Positions 9,401 to 17,021 of a DNA stretch of 64,000 nucleotides are shown piece after piece. A program made the position numbers and the translations under genes. Where the stretch lies: assembly GCF_041435215.1 (NCBI RefSeq), contig NZ_CP108394.1, forward strand, positions 5,766,001 through 5,830,000, given 5' to 3'. This stretch comes from Streptomyces sp. NBC_01314. Its GTDB lineage: Bacteria > Actinomycetota > Actinomycetes > Streptomycetales > Streptomycetaceae. The notes below the pieces were generated by a model. It saw only the letters and a list, made by a program, of their open reading frames with translations. It ran no database searches and was not told the DNA's origin. Each line of letters starts with the position of its first letter. The stretch's first letter is position 1.

Positions 9401-10420
9401 GACGTAGTACAGCACCAGCCGGGAGACGGGCAGTGGCCGCCGCCGGGTGTACGCGGCCTTGTACCGGGCCCGCTTCTCCTCGCCGATCAGGGGCAGCCTG
9501 GTGACCCGGCCCTCGGTGACGACGGAGGTGACCCGTTCGCAGGCGCTCAGCATGGAGTTGGCCGTTTTCGGCGGGTCGCCGAAGGCCGCCAGGATCTCCT
9601 CGTAGGCGTAGTACGGCTGGTAGAGGACTTCCATCGACGACCAGTAGTCGGTGAGCCGCTCGCCGTCGAGTCCGGCCGGCAGTCCGGCGAAGAGCTCCCG
9701 GGCCAGGGCGCGCCCCGCGTCGAGCTTGTCCTTCTCACCGAGGTCGATACGCATGGCGAGGGGCAGGACGCGGATGCCCTTGTGGCCGAACCGCTCCCTG
9801 ACGCTCTGCGCGACGGCGGCGGCGCCCTCGATGCTCTGGCCGCTGAGGGTGTAGCAGACGACCAGGGTGCTGGGCATCTGCACGGTGCAGACGTCGGCGA
9901 GATCGCTGAGGCCGGTGCGGCTGTCGATCAGGGTGTAGTCGTAGTGGCGCCGCATGTCCGCGCGCATCGCCTCGAAGAACCGGCCGCCGCCGTAACTGGC
10001 GTAGAAGAGCTCCCAGTCCATGTTGCCGATCATCGGGTAGTCGTCGTGCCGCCGCCCGGCGGACAGGAAGTCCAGGCTGCCGCCCTCGGGGAACGACCAG
10101 TCGAGGGTCAGTGCGTGCGGCCTGACCCGGGCGTACCGGCGGTGCCAGTCCGGGGCGCGGTCGGGCAGGTCGCGCAGCGCCTCCCGGCGGTAGTCGCCGA
10201 TGAGGTTGCTCAGCCCGGGTGTCGCCCGGAGCATCGCGGGGTTCAGGAACGGGTGGAAGAACTTGTGCAGGCCGGGTGCCTCCAGGTCCCAGTCGACGGT
10301 CAGGACGCGGTGCCCGTTGGCGGCCAGGATCCACGCCACGTTCGCGAGCGTCATGGTCCGCCCGGTGCCGCCCTTGTACGAGTAGAACGTGATCACCGTG
10401 CCGTTGCGGTTCTCCGTCAT
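6425..10420 (-). CDS. fxsT: FxSxx-COOH system protein FxsT: ParA-like ATPase, TIR-like, NB-ARC and TPR
   Basis: Large STAND-type protein of the FxSxx-COOH RiPP system. The 1331 residues carry in order: a MinD/ParA-like P-loop domain (about 1-315; deviant Walker A KGGTGRT at 16-22, DWDLEAPG, and IDSRTGLSDL at 165-174); a TIR-like domain (about 333-465; LVLYYVSEDRMWVDWLE); an NB-ARC NTPase (about 500-800; GLGGVGKS at 530-537, LLIFDN at 605-610); and a long C-terminal TPR array (about 940-1310) with repeated DHP...LN.A units. The start ATG at 10420 (MTENRNGTVI) begins the P-loop domain. It is the last gene of the fxsABCT operon, 155 bp after fxsC. The architecture suggests a signal-sensing switch like bacterial NLR proteins, but its activity is unknown. 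Confidence 0.92.
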   Translation of the reverse strand: MTENRNGTVITFYSYKGGTGRTMTLANVAWILAANGHRVLTVDWDLEAPGLHKFFHPFLNPAMLRATPGLSNLIGDYRREALRDLPDRAPDWHRRYARVRPHALTLDWSFPEGGSLDFLSAGRRHDDYPMIGNMDWELFYASYGGGRFFEAMRADMRRHYDYTLIDSRTGLSDLADVCTVQMPSTLVVCYTLSGQSIEGAAAVAQSVRERFGHKGIRVLPLAMRIDLGEKDKLDAGRALARELFAGLPAGLDGERLTDYWSSMEVLYQPYYAYEEILAAFGDPPKTANSMLSACERVTSVVTEGRVTRLPLIGEEKRARYKAAYTRRRPLPVSRLVLYYVSEDRMWVDWLESVLRDAGFEVAPMDVRELPQDVDGTQRDDDRAGTGAEDAADDSERLLAVVSPAFLNSRRARRAWDDAVRAGGHKPRNRPVAVRVDDVRLSLPHSGRGAIDLTRLDEERAYTTLLTGLDHPDILPAPPGVAARFPHTGTRISNVQPRYPWFTGRSPILDRLRERLVSGRSGQRLPQVLHGLGGVGKSQLAREYAHRFKADYDLVWWIDAEQPDLVLPKVAALAQELDLPVGDDVAEAAEAAMAALRHGDPCERWLLIFDNVPDLDKALHLFPERAASLPDQVYGHILATTRARPASTTVQSLEMEVFTREESVEHLCRRVPGLRENDADRVADALGDLPLAVEVAAAWLETTATPVQEYIEQLTEQSTRVLSVQEAVDAVEYPSSVGATWNISIARLREESPAAARLLELCAFFAAEPISMSLISSDAMIDALLPYDRDLRARYMLGRVTQALNRLALAKVDSADNSIQVHRLVQAAVRDSLDDQRHLETMHEVHGILAAARPSEGDVDDPAQWPGLEAIWPHLTPSNIRSCTKDEPRQLLVDRVRYLARRGELHAARTLATQLHELWTDAFGDRDDEQILNLRFQLANVLRAQGDYRAAVAMDESTRDGRRRLFGEDHPSILIASGSVAADYRALGRFKEALELDTRIHQGFADVFGEDHPRTLSAANNLAIDLRLAGDSEAARRLDEDTVRRRTALLGPTHPYTLATKGLHARDLRDLGDYRTSAEFLREVREGFEQVFNPGVPEVLQADKSLAVSLRKAGRTAEALRITEETWRTYARYHDRYGSTIPEVLACGLNLAADYYATDVEDGPARAVRQVEEVLDGYRDSFGAEHPFTMYCFNNLAMYHRALGNTETAEELSRHARDCLAATLGDDHPSVLSAGLNLANAYGDRGLHDQAEHWERRAVEGLRRRFGADHPDVLVGMGNLAITLRDTRREEAGQLQERAVTRLTQLLGRAHPVTTLVRSWRRVGRDLEPHQI

Positions 10421-10575
10421 GCGCCTGCCGTCCTCCGCCCTGTCCGACCCGCCTTGTTCGGCCGGCCCTGTTCGACCTGCCCAGCCCGACCGCCTGCCCA
10501 GTCCGACCCACCCTTGCCGTGCTCCCCGTACTCCCCGTGCTCCCGTACGTCCCGGTGACATCGGGTACTAGCCGC

Positions 10576-11826
10576 CTAGCCGCCCAGGTCCGCCGGACCC
10601 TTCAGCCGCGGGGGTGCGATGGGGGGTCCCGCCGGCGGGTAGGTCCGTGCGTGTGCCTCGTAGGAGGCGACGGCCTGCTTCACGGCCGTCTGCAGCTCGT
10701 TGCCGAAGGCGTCCAGGGTGTGGATGCCGCCGTTGAGGCTGCGGTGACCGCTGCCCTCCGTCATACGCGCGGCCAGGGCCTTCTCGGTGAGCGCCGCCAG
10801 CTTCTTCTCCCGAGCCGTGCCGGTGTCGTCCTCGCAACGGGGGAGCATCACGCTGATCCACGGCCGCTGTTCCTCGCACAGCCGTTCCATCAGCTCCCGG
10901 CCCCTGGCGGAGCCCAGCGCCCACCGGTCGAGCAGCAGCAGTCCGGGAGCCCGAGGCGGACCAGGACCGAGCAGACGGTCGGCGTCCTTCTCGAAGTCCC
11001 CGATGTTCACCTTGTAGTCCATGGTGCGCACCAGGTCGGCCGCGTGTTCGCCGAGCGGCCGGGCCGACGCCGGGTGGTACGGGTTCCAGTCGCGCGGCAG
11101 CCGGCCGTAGCAGTCGGGTTCACGGCCCGGCGGCAGGTCGGAGCGGGTGCACGCCAGGACCGTGATGTCGAACTCCGGGGGATGCCCCGAGGCGCCGAAC
11201 GCGCTGGGCAGCGACTCGTACTCGTCGTACGCCTGCCCCTCGTCCAGCTCGGTCACCTTGGCCACGTGAACGATCTGTTTGGCCAGCCGGTACAGGGCCC
11301 GCTCGTACTCGTCCCGGAGGTAGCGGAGTTTGGTCAGCCCGTAGAACCCCTCCTCCGCGTAGTCCTGGCCGAAGGAGACATGGTTGAACTGCAGATCCCT
11401 TGCCGTGTGCGGCAGTTGGACGGGCTCCACGGGCACCCATAACGCGGGGATGATCGCGTGCTCCCGCGCCGCCCCGCCGCGTGCCCGGTGGCTGATCTGC
11501 CGCTGGGAGAAGGCCCACCACTCCCGCCCGCACTGCTCGCTGATGAAGTAGCGCGGCGAGTACAGCGGCACGAAAACCTTGCAGCGCGCGAGGTTCTCCG
11601 ACAGCTCGTCCGTCCATCGGGTGCCGACCGCCATGCCCTGGTCCAGAAAGCCGGCCCGCGCGCCCCGCGGCAGATCGGTCATCTGCATGATGTGCGCGCA
11701 CAGCCCGTCGTACAGCTTCTTCACCCAGATGTTCGGATCGGTGTCACCGGCGTCATTGCGCGGGGTGTGCGCATAACTGAGGAAGAAATAAGGGCTTCCG
11801 CCGCCCCTGGCCGCATCTCCTCGCAC
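10576..11826 (-). CDS. fxsC: TIR-like protein FxsC
   Basis: Companion of the FxSxx-COOH RiPP system. The 416-residue protein opens with a TIR-like fold (about 10-150): a first strand PYFFLSYAH, then DELSENLARCKVFVPLYSPRYF and CGREWW, where the Glu sits where TIR NADases carry their catalytic Glu. A second alpha/beta region (about 225-370; FDITVLACTRSD, LLLLDRWALGS) follows, then a Pro-rich tail. The start is GTG at 11826; an overlapping ATG at 11830 is out of frame. It lies between fxsB (222 bp upstream) and fxsT, same strand. Whether it cleaves NAD or only binds partners cannot be decided from sequence. Confidence 0.9.
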   Translation of the reverse strand: MRGDAARGGGSPYFFLSYAHTPRNDAGDTDPNIWVKKLYDGLCAHIMQMTDLPRGARAGFLDQGMAVGTRWTDELSENLARCKVFVPLYSPRYFISEQCGREWWAFSQRQISHRARGGAAREHAIIPALWVPVEPVQLPHTARDLQFNHVSFGQDYAEEGFYGLTKLRYLRDEYERALYRLAKQIVHVAKVTELDEGQAYDEYESLPSAFGASGHPPEFDITVLACTRSDLPPGREPDCYGRLPRDWNPYHPASARPLGEHAADLVRTMDYKVNIGDFEKDADRLLGPGPPRAPGLLLLDRWALGSARGRELMERLCEEQRPWISVMLPRCEDDTGTAREKKLAALTEKALAARMTEGSGHRSLNGGIHTLDAFGNELQTAVKQAVASYEAHARTYPPAGPPIAPPRLKGPADLGG

Positions 11827-11978
11827 CCATGCCCCCCGATGCCCGGACTTTCCTCAGTGTAGGAAGGAGGCAGGGGCACGTGGAATATGACGAACGGGCC
11901 CAATGTCCCGGCTCCGGCCGAGGACGGCACGACCCTCGAACACGTAAGCGGAAGCACCAGGGCACTCCACACTCGTCC

Positions 11979-12012
11979 GGCACTCCGGCACTCCGGCACT
12001 CCGGCACTCCGG
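11979..12012. repeat. 8-bp tandem repeat (ggcactcc)4 in the fxsB-fxsC gap
   Basis: Four perfect copies of ggcactcc followed by gg lie in the 222-bp gap between fxsB and fxsC. The rest of the gap shows no gene. The repeat might form part of an attenuating structure or be neutral. Confidence 0.75.
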
Positions 12013-12048
12013 CTTTTCGGTCTCCGGCTCCTCGGCTCTCCAGTCCTC

Positions 12049-14562
12049 CTACGGCCGAACGGTCCGCCGGTGCTCCTCCGCCGCCCGCCGGGCCGTCCGC
12101 AGCGCATCCGCGCTCACCTCGTCCCCCGCCAACCCCGCCCGGAGCCCCGCGACGAACCGCTCCCCGGCCTCCGTAAGCGCCCCCGACCCCGCCAAGGTGC
12201 CCACCGCCTCCGCCGTCTGGTCCCGCCACCGGGAGAACTGCGCCTCGGCCTGGCGCCCGCCGCCGCTCCGCCAGCGGGCGAGCCAGAAGTCGACCACCGC
12301 GATATGGGCGTACGTCCCCTGCAACAGCCCCTCCAGAGGGCGCGGGTCGGGCCGCCAGGGTGCGTAGAACAGCTCGTCGCAGGTCGGGTCGTGCAGGTCG
12401 ACCAGATCCAGGACGGCGCCCAGCTTCACATGCTGGAACTCATGGACGAGGAGCAGCGCGAGTGTCTGAGGTGTGGCGGGGCGGGCGATGGCCACCGCGC
12501 CGAAGGCGTCGCGGGCCGCCGAGCTGATGTCGGCACCCTCGGGGGAGGGCAGGAGCGGAGTGATCACACGGAGCCCGGCGGCGATTCCCGGCGCGTACCG
12601 GGGCAGTTCGCGGCGGATCCAGGCCCAGGCCTCGGTCAGGTCGGCCCGCCACGCCTCGGCCTCCCCCTCGCTGAGCCGGGGGTGCGCCGGATGTCCGTGG
12701 CAGGCCCGCCAGGGGTCGGTGTCCTCCAGGGTCACGGACCAGCCGTCCAGTTCCAACCGCCGGCTCCCCCGCCAGGCGGGGTTCTCGGGGCCGTTCCGGG
12801 CCACGGTGTACGTCCGGTCGTCCGCGTGGACCGTGAAGCCGTCGGCATCCGTGCGTACGACGGCCCACTCGGAGCCTGCTCCCACCGTCAGCGTCCCGAG
12901 TGAGGGCAGTCGCAGCAACCCGCCGTGGACCGGCACGACGACCGCTGCCGGGCGCCCGGCACGCACCGCGGCGGCTGCGGCGATCTCCGCGATCCCGCGC
13001 GTGGCCGTCGCGGCGGACTCCGTGTCGCCCCCGGCCGGTCCCGCCTGCGGCGGACGAGACCCGAGGGCGCTGAGTGCCCAGGACCGTACGTAGGGGTGGG
13101 CCAGGACTCCGTCCACGGCCTCGGGGGCCTCGCCGTCGAGGACGGTCAGCGTGTTCCAGGCGTCTTCGACGCCTTGGAGGTCTTGGACGTCTTGGAGGTC
13201 TTGGACGTCTTGGACGTCTTGAACGTATTTGGCGTCTTCAGTGACTTTGGTGCCTTCGGCCCGCCCGCCCGCCGCGGTGGGCGTCGTCTCGTGCCGCACA
13301 TGGCCCAGCAGCTCGCGGACCAGGGCGAGTTGGTGGCCGGCCAGCAGGTCCACGGTGGTGTCCGTGCCGCGACCGGTGGCCAGCTCGTCCAAGTGGTGCT
13401 CGGCGAGCGCGGGTCGTACGGACTGGTCGGTCATGTGACGGTCCCGGAGATCGGTGATGAAGGACAGCAGATCGGAGCAGTACACGGACGGGTTGAGGAA
13501 TCCGCTGCCGTCGGACCGGTATCGATGGGCGTAGAGGCCACCCCCGCAGGAGCGGACGACCGGACAGGAACGGCACTGCGCTGCCAGCCCGTCGAGGCCC
13601 TGCTGACGGGCCACGATGCCCGGATGCGCGGCGACCTCGTCCAGGGAGTGGGTGAACACGTCCAGGCCGGTGGCGGGGGCTCCGTCGTGCGCGGTCTTCA
13701 GGGAGTCGGCCTGTTCGAAGGTCCCGTCGGTCTCGATCACGGCGAGGTCGGCCGGGGCCAGCCCCAGCGACTCGGTCAGGCTGCTCCCGCCGCGCAGGGT
13801 CCGCAGGACCGAGTCGAAGACACGGACGTCCATGGAGCGTCCGGTCTCGGCCCAGCGGTCGTGGACGGTCAGCAGCCAGCGCGCGTACGCCGTGCCGTTG
13901 ACGTCCTCGGCCGGGCGCGGCGGAGGCTCGTCCCAGGTGGCGTGCGGGAGGAGGAAGTCGACGCGGGGCGGGGCGAGTTCGGCGAGCGCGTCGTGGACGG
14001 CGACCGGGTCGCTGCGCAGGTCGATGGTGCAGAGGATGCCCGCGAAGAGGTGGCGGTAACGGGGCCGGCTGAGCAGGGCGACGGCTCTGAGGACCCGGTC
14101 GTGGCTGCTGCGCCCGTCGGCGTAGCGCCGGTGCAGGTCGTTCGCGGCCCTGTCGCCGTCCAGCGAGACGCCGACCTTGATGTCGAACTCGTCGAACAGG
14201 TCCAGGAACCGTTCGTCGAGCGTGACGGCGTTCGTGTGGATCCGCAGATCCAGCTCGCACACACCGTCGACGGCGGCCGTCAGTTCCATGGCCGCCCTGC
14301 GCAGCCGGGTCCGGCCCGCGAGGAGGGGCTCGCCGCCGTGCAGCACCACGTGGACGGCGGCGAGTTCATGGGTCTTCGCATGTTCGGCGATGCGTTCCGC
14401 CGTGGCGCGCAGGACCTTGTCCGACACCACCCGGGGCCGACCGCGCCAGCTCTGGTCCGCGTGCTCGTACACGTAGCAGTGGTCGCACGCGAGATCGCAG
14501 CGACTGTGCATCTTCAGCACGAACTGGCGTAACGGCAGGAGCGGTCGGCCCGTGACGGTCAT
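12049..14562 (-). CDS. fxsB: FxsB radical SAM/SPASM peptide maturase fused to a HEXXH domain
   Basis: Radical SAM maturase of the FxsB family, which installs three-residue cyclophane links on FxsA-type precursors. The 837-residue protein has CDLACDHCY (CxxxCxxC, Cys 22, 26, 29) for the SAM-binding Fe-S cluster, GGEP (VLHGGEPLL), a partial (beta/alpha)6 barrel, and a SPASM Cys cluster (CRSCPVVRSCGGG and a later SVYC). A linker at about residues 444-468 consists of VQD/LQD repeats. The C-terminal half (about 520-830) contains HEFQH at 707-711, the HEXXH signature of the fused domain named in FxsB-type proteins, of uncertain role. The start ATG at 14562 lies 27 bp after the fxsA stop, so precursor and maturase are co-transcribed. 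Confidence 0.95.
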   Translation of the reverse strand: MTVTGRPLLPLRQFVLKMHSRCDLACDHCYVYEHADQSWRGRPRVVSDKVLRATAERIAEHAKTHELAAVHVVLHGGEPLLAGRTRLRRAAMELTAAVDGVCELDLRIHTNAVTLDERFLDLFDEFDIKVGVSLDGDRAANDLHRRYADGRSSHDRVLRAVALLSRPRYRHLFAGILCTIDLRSDPVAVHDALAELAPPRVDFLLPHATWDEPPPRPAEDVNGTAYARWLLTVHDRWAETGRSMDVRVFDSVLRTLRGGSSLTESLGLAPADLAVIETDGTFEQADSLKTAHDGAPATGLDVFTHSLDEVAAHPGIVARQQGLDGLAAQCRSCPVVRSCGGGLYAHRYRSDGSGFLNPSVYCSDLLSFITDLRDRHMTDQSVRPALAEHHLDELATGRGTDTTVDLLAGHQLALVRELLGHVRHETTPTAAGGRAEGTKVTEDAKYVQDVQDVQDLQDVQDLQGVEDAWNTLTVLDGEAPEAVDGVLAHPYVRSWALSALGSRPPQAGPAGGDTESAATATRGIAEIAAAAAVRAGRPAAVVVPVHGGLLRLPSLGTLTVGAGSEWAVVRTDADGFTVHADDRTYTVARNGPENPAWRGSRRLELDGWSVTLEDTDPWRACHGHPAHPRLSEGEAEAWRADLTEAWAWIRRELPRYAPGIAAGLRVITPLLPSPEGADISSAARDAFGAVAIARPATPQTLALLLVHEFQHVKLGAVLDLVDLHDPTCDELFYAPWRPDPRPLEGLLQGTYAHIAVVDFWLARWRSGGGRQAEAQFSRWRDQTAEAVGTLAGSGALTEAGERFVAGLRAGLAGDEVSADALRTARRAAEEHRRTVRP

Positions 14563-14589
14563 AGGGATCTCGGCAGGTACGGACGGGTG

Positions 14590-14787
14590 TCAGACGGAGG
14601 ACTGGAAGGCCGCGACCGCGACCCTTCCCGGACCCGTCCGTTCGACGCCGTTCGACACGGCTCGGGTCAGAGCGGGCGACAGCGCGCCGCCGCCCCGCGC
14701 CGCCAACTGCACCAAGGACACCCGCTCCGGACCGACGGCGGCCGTAGTCCCTGACTCTTCGGCCGTGGGGTCGAGGGATGCGTTCAT
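14590..14787 (-). CDS. fxsA: FxsA precursor peptide of the FxSxx-COOH RiPP family
   Basis: The 65-residue precursor starts MNASLDPTAEE and ends VAVAAFQSSV, so its last five residues match F-x-S-x-x-COOH exactly (F-Q-S-S-V). In this family the maturase joins the Phe ring to the residue two positions on, here probably F61-Q62-S63; that is inference from known triceptides. The leader is Ala/Gly/Ser/Val-rich with a conserved-looking ERVSLVQLAARGGGALSPAL segment and no Cys. The start ATG at 14787 has a GAGG five bases upstream. It is the first gene of the fxsABCT operon. No obvious protease or exporter gene accompanies it. Confidence 0.93.
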   Translation of the reverse strand: MNASLDPTAEESGTTAAVGPERVSLVQLAARGGGALSPALTRAVSNGVERTGPGRVAVAAFQSSV

Positions 14788-15167
14788 GGAGACCTCATCA
14801 ATCTGTGCGTGGAAACTGACGGGGTTGCGGTCGTGCGGCTCGATGAAGCGGATGCCGACAAGAATTATTCACTCAAGCGTCGGCCGCAGAAGAAGTGAGC
14901 GGCCGACCGGGCTGACGGCGCCGATTCTTCGGTCAGCTGCTGGTCGCGACCAGAACATAGCCGACGCCGAGGAGTGCTCGGACGGCAACACAAGCCTCGT
15001 CCGTATTCGGGGCGGCAAACGTGAGAACCGTCTCATCGCCCCGGCGGGGTCCCGGCGGTTGGGCGGAATGCCCCGGGTTCCGGGCGTCTTCAGCGTTCTC
15101 AGCACTCTCAGCCCCCTCACAGCCGCACCTCAGCCGCCTGACGGACTGCGTCCCTAACTTCGCTGTC
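14788..15167. other. Divergent intergenic region between fxsA and the dioxygenase gene
   Basis: The 380 bp hold the promoters of two divergent units. An AT-rich spot at about 14859-14876 (caagaattattcactcaa) is the most likely fxsA promoter area. Next to the dioxygenase start, TAACTT at 15154-15159 is a TAnnnT -10 match only 8 bp before the ATG, suggesting a leaderless transcript. No gene is supported inside. Confidence 0.5.
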
Positions 15168-16127
15168 ATGACGGGAAACCACAAAAGCAAAACGATCACG
15201 CGGCGCCGCGCTCTCGCGGTGACCGGAGGGGCGGTCGCCGCCGGTGGGATCGCGGTCGCCGGGTACCAGTCGGCGTTCGCGGACGAGACGACGAGCGGCA
15301 CCGAGGCGACGGCCACGACTTCCACGACGGCCACGACGAGTACCGGCGACGCGTGCATGACGCTGATGTCCAACGTCACCGAAGGCCCGTACTACCTGGA
15401 CGGAGCCCTGGTCCGGAAGGACATCACCGAAGGCAAGAGCGGTGTTCCGCTGACGCTGCGCCTCACGGTCGTGGACGCCACCGACGGCTGCACCCCCGTC
15501 CCCGGCGCGGCCGTGGAGATCTGGCACTGCGATGCCTGGGGCTACTACTCCGGCTACACCACCGCGAATCCCGGCGGTTCTGCGCCCGCCGAGAGCGAGG
15601 ACGGCTCGACCGCCGACGACGCCACCTATCTCCGTGGCTACCAGATCGCGAACGCGAACGGGGTCGTCAAGTTCGAGACCGTCTTCCCCGGTTGGTACAC
15701 CCCCCGCACCTGCCACATCCATGTGAAGGTGCACACCGGCGGCGAGAAGGAGGACGGCACGTACGAGGGCGGCAAGGTCAACCACACCGGCCAGTTCTTC
15801 TTCGACGACACCGTCGCTCAAGAGGTCTTCACCCTGGAGCCCTACTCCCGGCACAGTGGCAGCTACACCACCCTCGACAACGACATGGTCTACGACGGCG
15901 GCGGCGCTTCCAGCGGCCTGCTCACCCTCAAGGCCGTGAAGAAGGCCAACCCGGCCCGCGGTTACAAGGGTTTCCTCACCCTCGGCGTCGACCCCGACGC
16001 CGAGAACACGGGCGCCGGCGGCGGTGGCGGCGAAGGCGGTACGCCCCCGTCGGGCGAGCCGCCGACGGGCGAGCCCCCGACGGACGCTCCGACCGACAGC
16101 GCCACCAGCTCCGAGTCGGCCTCGTAG
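15168..16127 (+). CDS. Tat-exported intradiol ring-cleavage dioxygenase
   Basis: Secreted member of the intradiol dioxygenase family (protocatechuate 3,4-/catechol 1,2-dioxygenase fold), non-heme Fe(III) enzymes that open catechol rings. The 319-residue protein has a twin-arginine signal (KTITRRRALAVTGG, then a hydrophobic stretch to about residue 40), a Thr/Ala linker, the TEGPYYLDG motif, and the metal ligand set in YLRGYQ and GWYTPRTCHIHVKVH (Tyr, Tyr, His, His). The tail is Gly/Pro/Thr/Ser-rich. The start ATG at 15168 has no clear Shine-Dalgarno, which fits the nearby TAnnnT motif and leaderless expression. Secreted relatives act on plant- or lignin-derived catechols; the substrate here is unknown. 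CitG-like gene follows 9 bp downstream. Confidence 0.9.
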   Translation: MTGNHKSKTITRRRALAVTGGAVAAGGIAVAGYQSAFADETTSGTEATATTSTTATTSTGDACMTLMSNVTEGPYYLDGALVRKDITEGKSGVPLTLRLTVVDATDGCTPVPGAAVEIWHCDAWGYYSGYTTANPGGSAPAESEDGSTADDATYLRGYQIANANGVVKFETVFPGWYTPRTCHIHVKVHTGGEKEDGTYEGGKVNHTGQFFFDDTVAQEVFTLEPYSRHSGSYTTLDNDMVYDGGGASSGLLTLKAVKKANPARGYKGFLTLGVDPDAENTGAGGGGGEGGTPPSGEPPTGEPPTDAPTDSATSSESAS

Positions 16128-16136
16128 GCTACGCCC

Positions 16137-16973
16137 ATGAGCAGCCGAGAGGACGAGACGCTGGCGCAGGCCGCGGTGGCCGCGCTCACCCGGCAGTTGG
16201 AAATGATGCCCAAGCCCGGCCTGCCCGACCCGCGCGACCTCGGCGCCCGGATCACCCGGCAGGACCACCGGGCCCTGCGCTGGTCGGCGAAGGCACTGGT
16301 GCCCGGCCTCGCGGCGATGGCTGCCTGCGCCCGCCGCAACGGCGCGGCGACCCCCGAACTCCGCGCCGAACTCGGCGCGATCGGGCGCTGCACCGAACAC
16401 TCCATGCGACTCGCCGGAGGCGGACACCGCGGTGCCACCTGGGTGCTGGGCCTTCTGGTCGCCGCGGCGGCCATGGAACCCGGCGCCCGGGGGCGCGAAC
16501 TCGCCGCCACCGCCAAGAAGATCGCCGCGCATCCCGACCGCCGGGCACCCAGGCGCCCTTCCCGGGGGTCGTCGGTCTCCGCCAAGTACGGGGCGGCCGG
16601 CGCCCGGGGCGAGGCCCGCGCGGGCTTTCCCCATGTACGGCGGGCGTTGGACGTCCTGGCCAAGGCGCGCACCGCCGGCACGCCCGAGCCGGACGCCCGC
16701 CTCGACGCGCTGCTCACGGTCATGTCGACGCTCCAGGACACCGAGTTGCTCTACACCGCCGGTCCCCACGGGCTGCGGCATGTGCAGGCGGGGGCGCGGG
16801 GCGTGATCGACGCGGGGGGTGTCATGAGTGAGGCAGGGCGTGAGGCTCTGACTGCCTTCGACATGGATCTGCAGGGACGGGGGTGGAGTCCTCGGGGGAG
16901 TGGGTCGTTGCTCGCGGGCGCCTTGTTCGTGGACTCCTTGCCCGTCACCTCGCGGGTACGGGCCGCCTCATAG
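16137..16973 (+). CDS. CitG/MdcB-like triphosphoribosyl-dephospho-CoA synthase
   Basis: Resembles triphosphoribosyl-dephospho-CoA synthase, which makes the prosthetic-group precursor for citrate lyase or malonate decarboxylase acyl carrier proteins. Motifs seen in the 278 residues: MPKPGLPDPRD near residue 25 (KPGLVD-like), GGGHRGATWVLGLL (the HKG/HRG region), GEARAGFPHV, and a C-terminal SPRGSGSLLAGALFV matching the P(S)PGGSADLLA end of MdcB. It lies 9 bp after the dioxygenase gene, same strand. No citrate lyase or malonate decarboxylase genes are in this window, so it is either an orphan supplying a distant operon or has a drifted role. Some substitutions (GVNTHKG to GGGHRG) make the exact reaction uncertain. 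Confidence 0.75.
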   Translation: MSSREDETLAQAAVAALTRQLEMMPKPGLPDPRDLGARITRQDHRALRWSAKALVPGLAAMAACARRNGAATPELRAELGAIGRCTEHSMRLAGGGHRGATWVLGLLVAAAAMEPGARGRELAATAKKIAAHPDRRAPRRPSRGSSVSAKYGAAGARGEARAGFPHVRRALDVLAKARTAGTPEPDARLDALLTVMSTLQDTELLYTAGPHGLRHVQAGARGVIDAGGVMSEAGREALTAFDMDLQGRGWSPRGSGSLLAGALFVDSLPVTSRVRAAS

Positions 16974-17021
16974 CTCGGGGACGACTGTGATCGGGCGGGT
17001 GCGGGTCCGTCGTGGTCGCTC

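Noticed and set aside
14933..15379. Minus-strand frame with VRALLGVGYVLVATSS end, possible second peptide gene
   Set aside because: Mostly antisense to the dioxygenase gene, no start signal, and no F-x-S-x-x ending.
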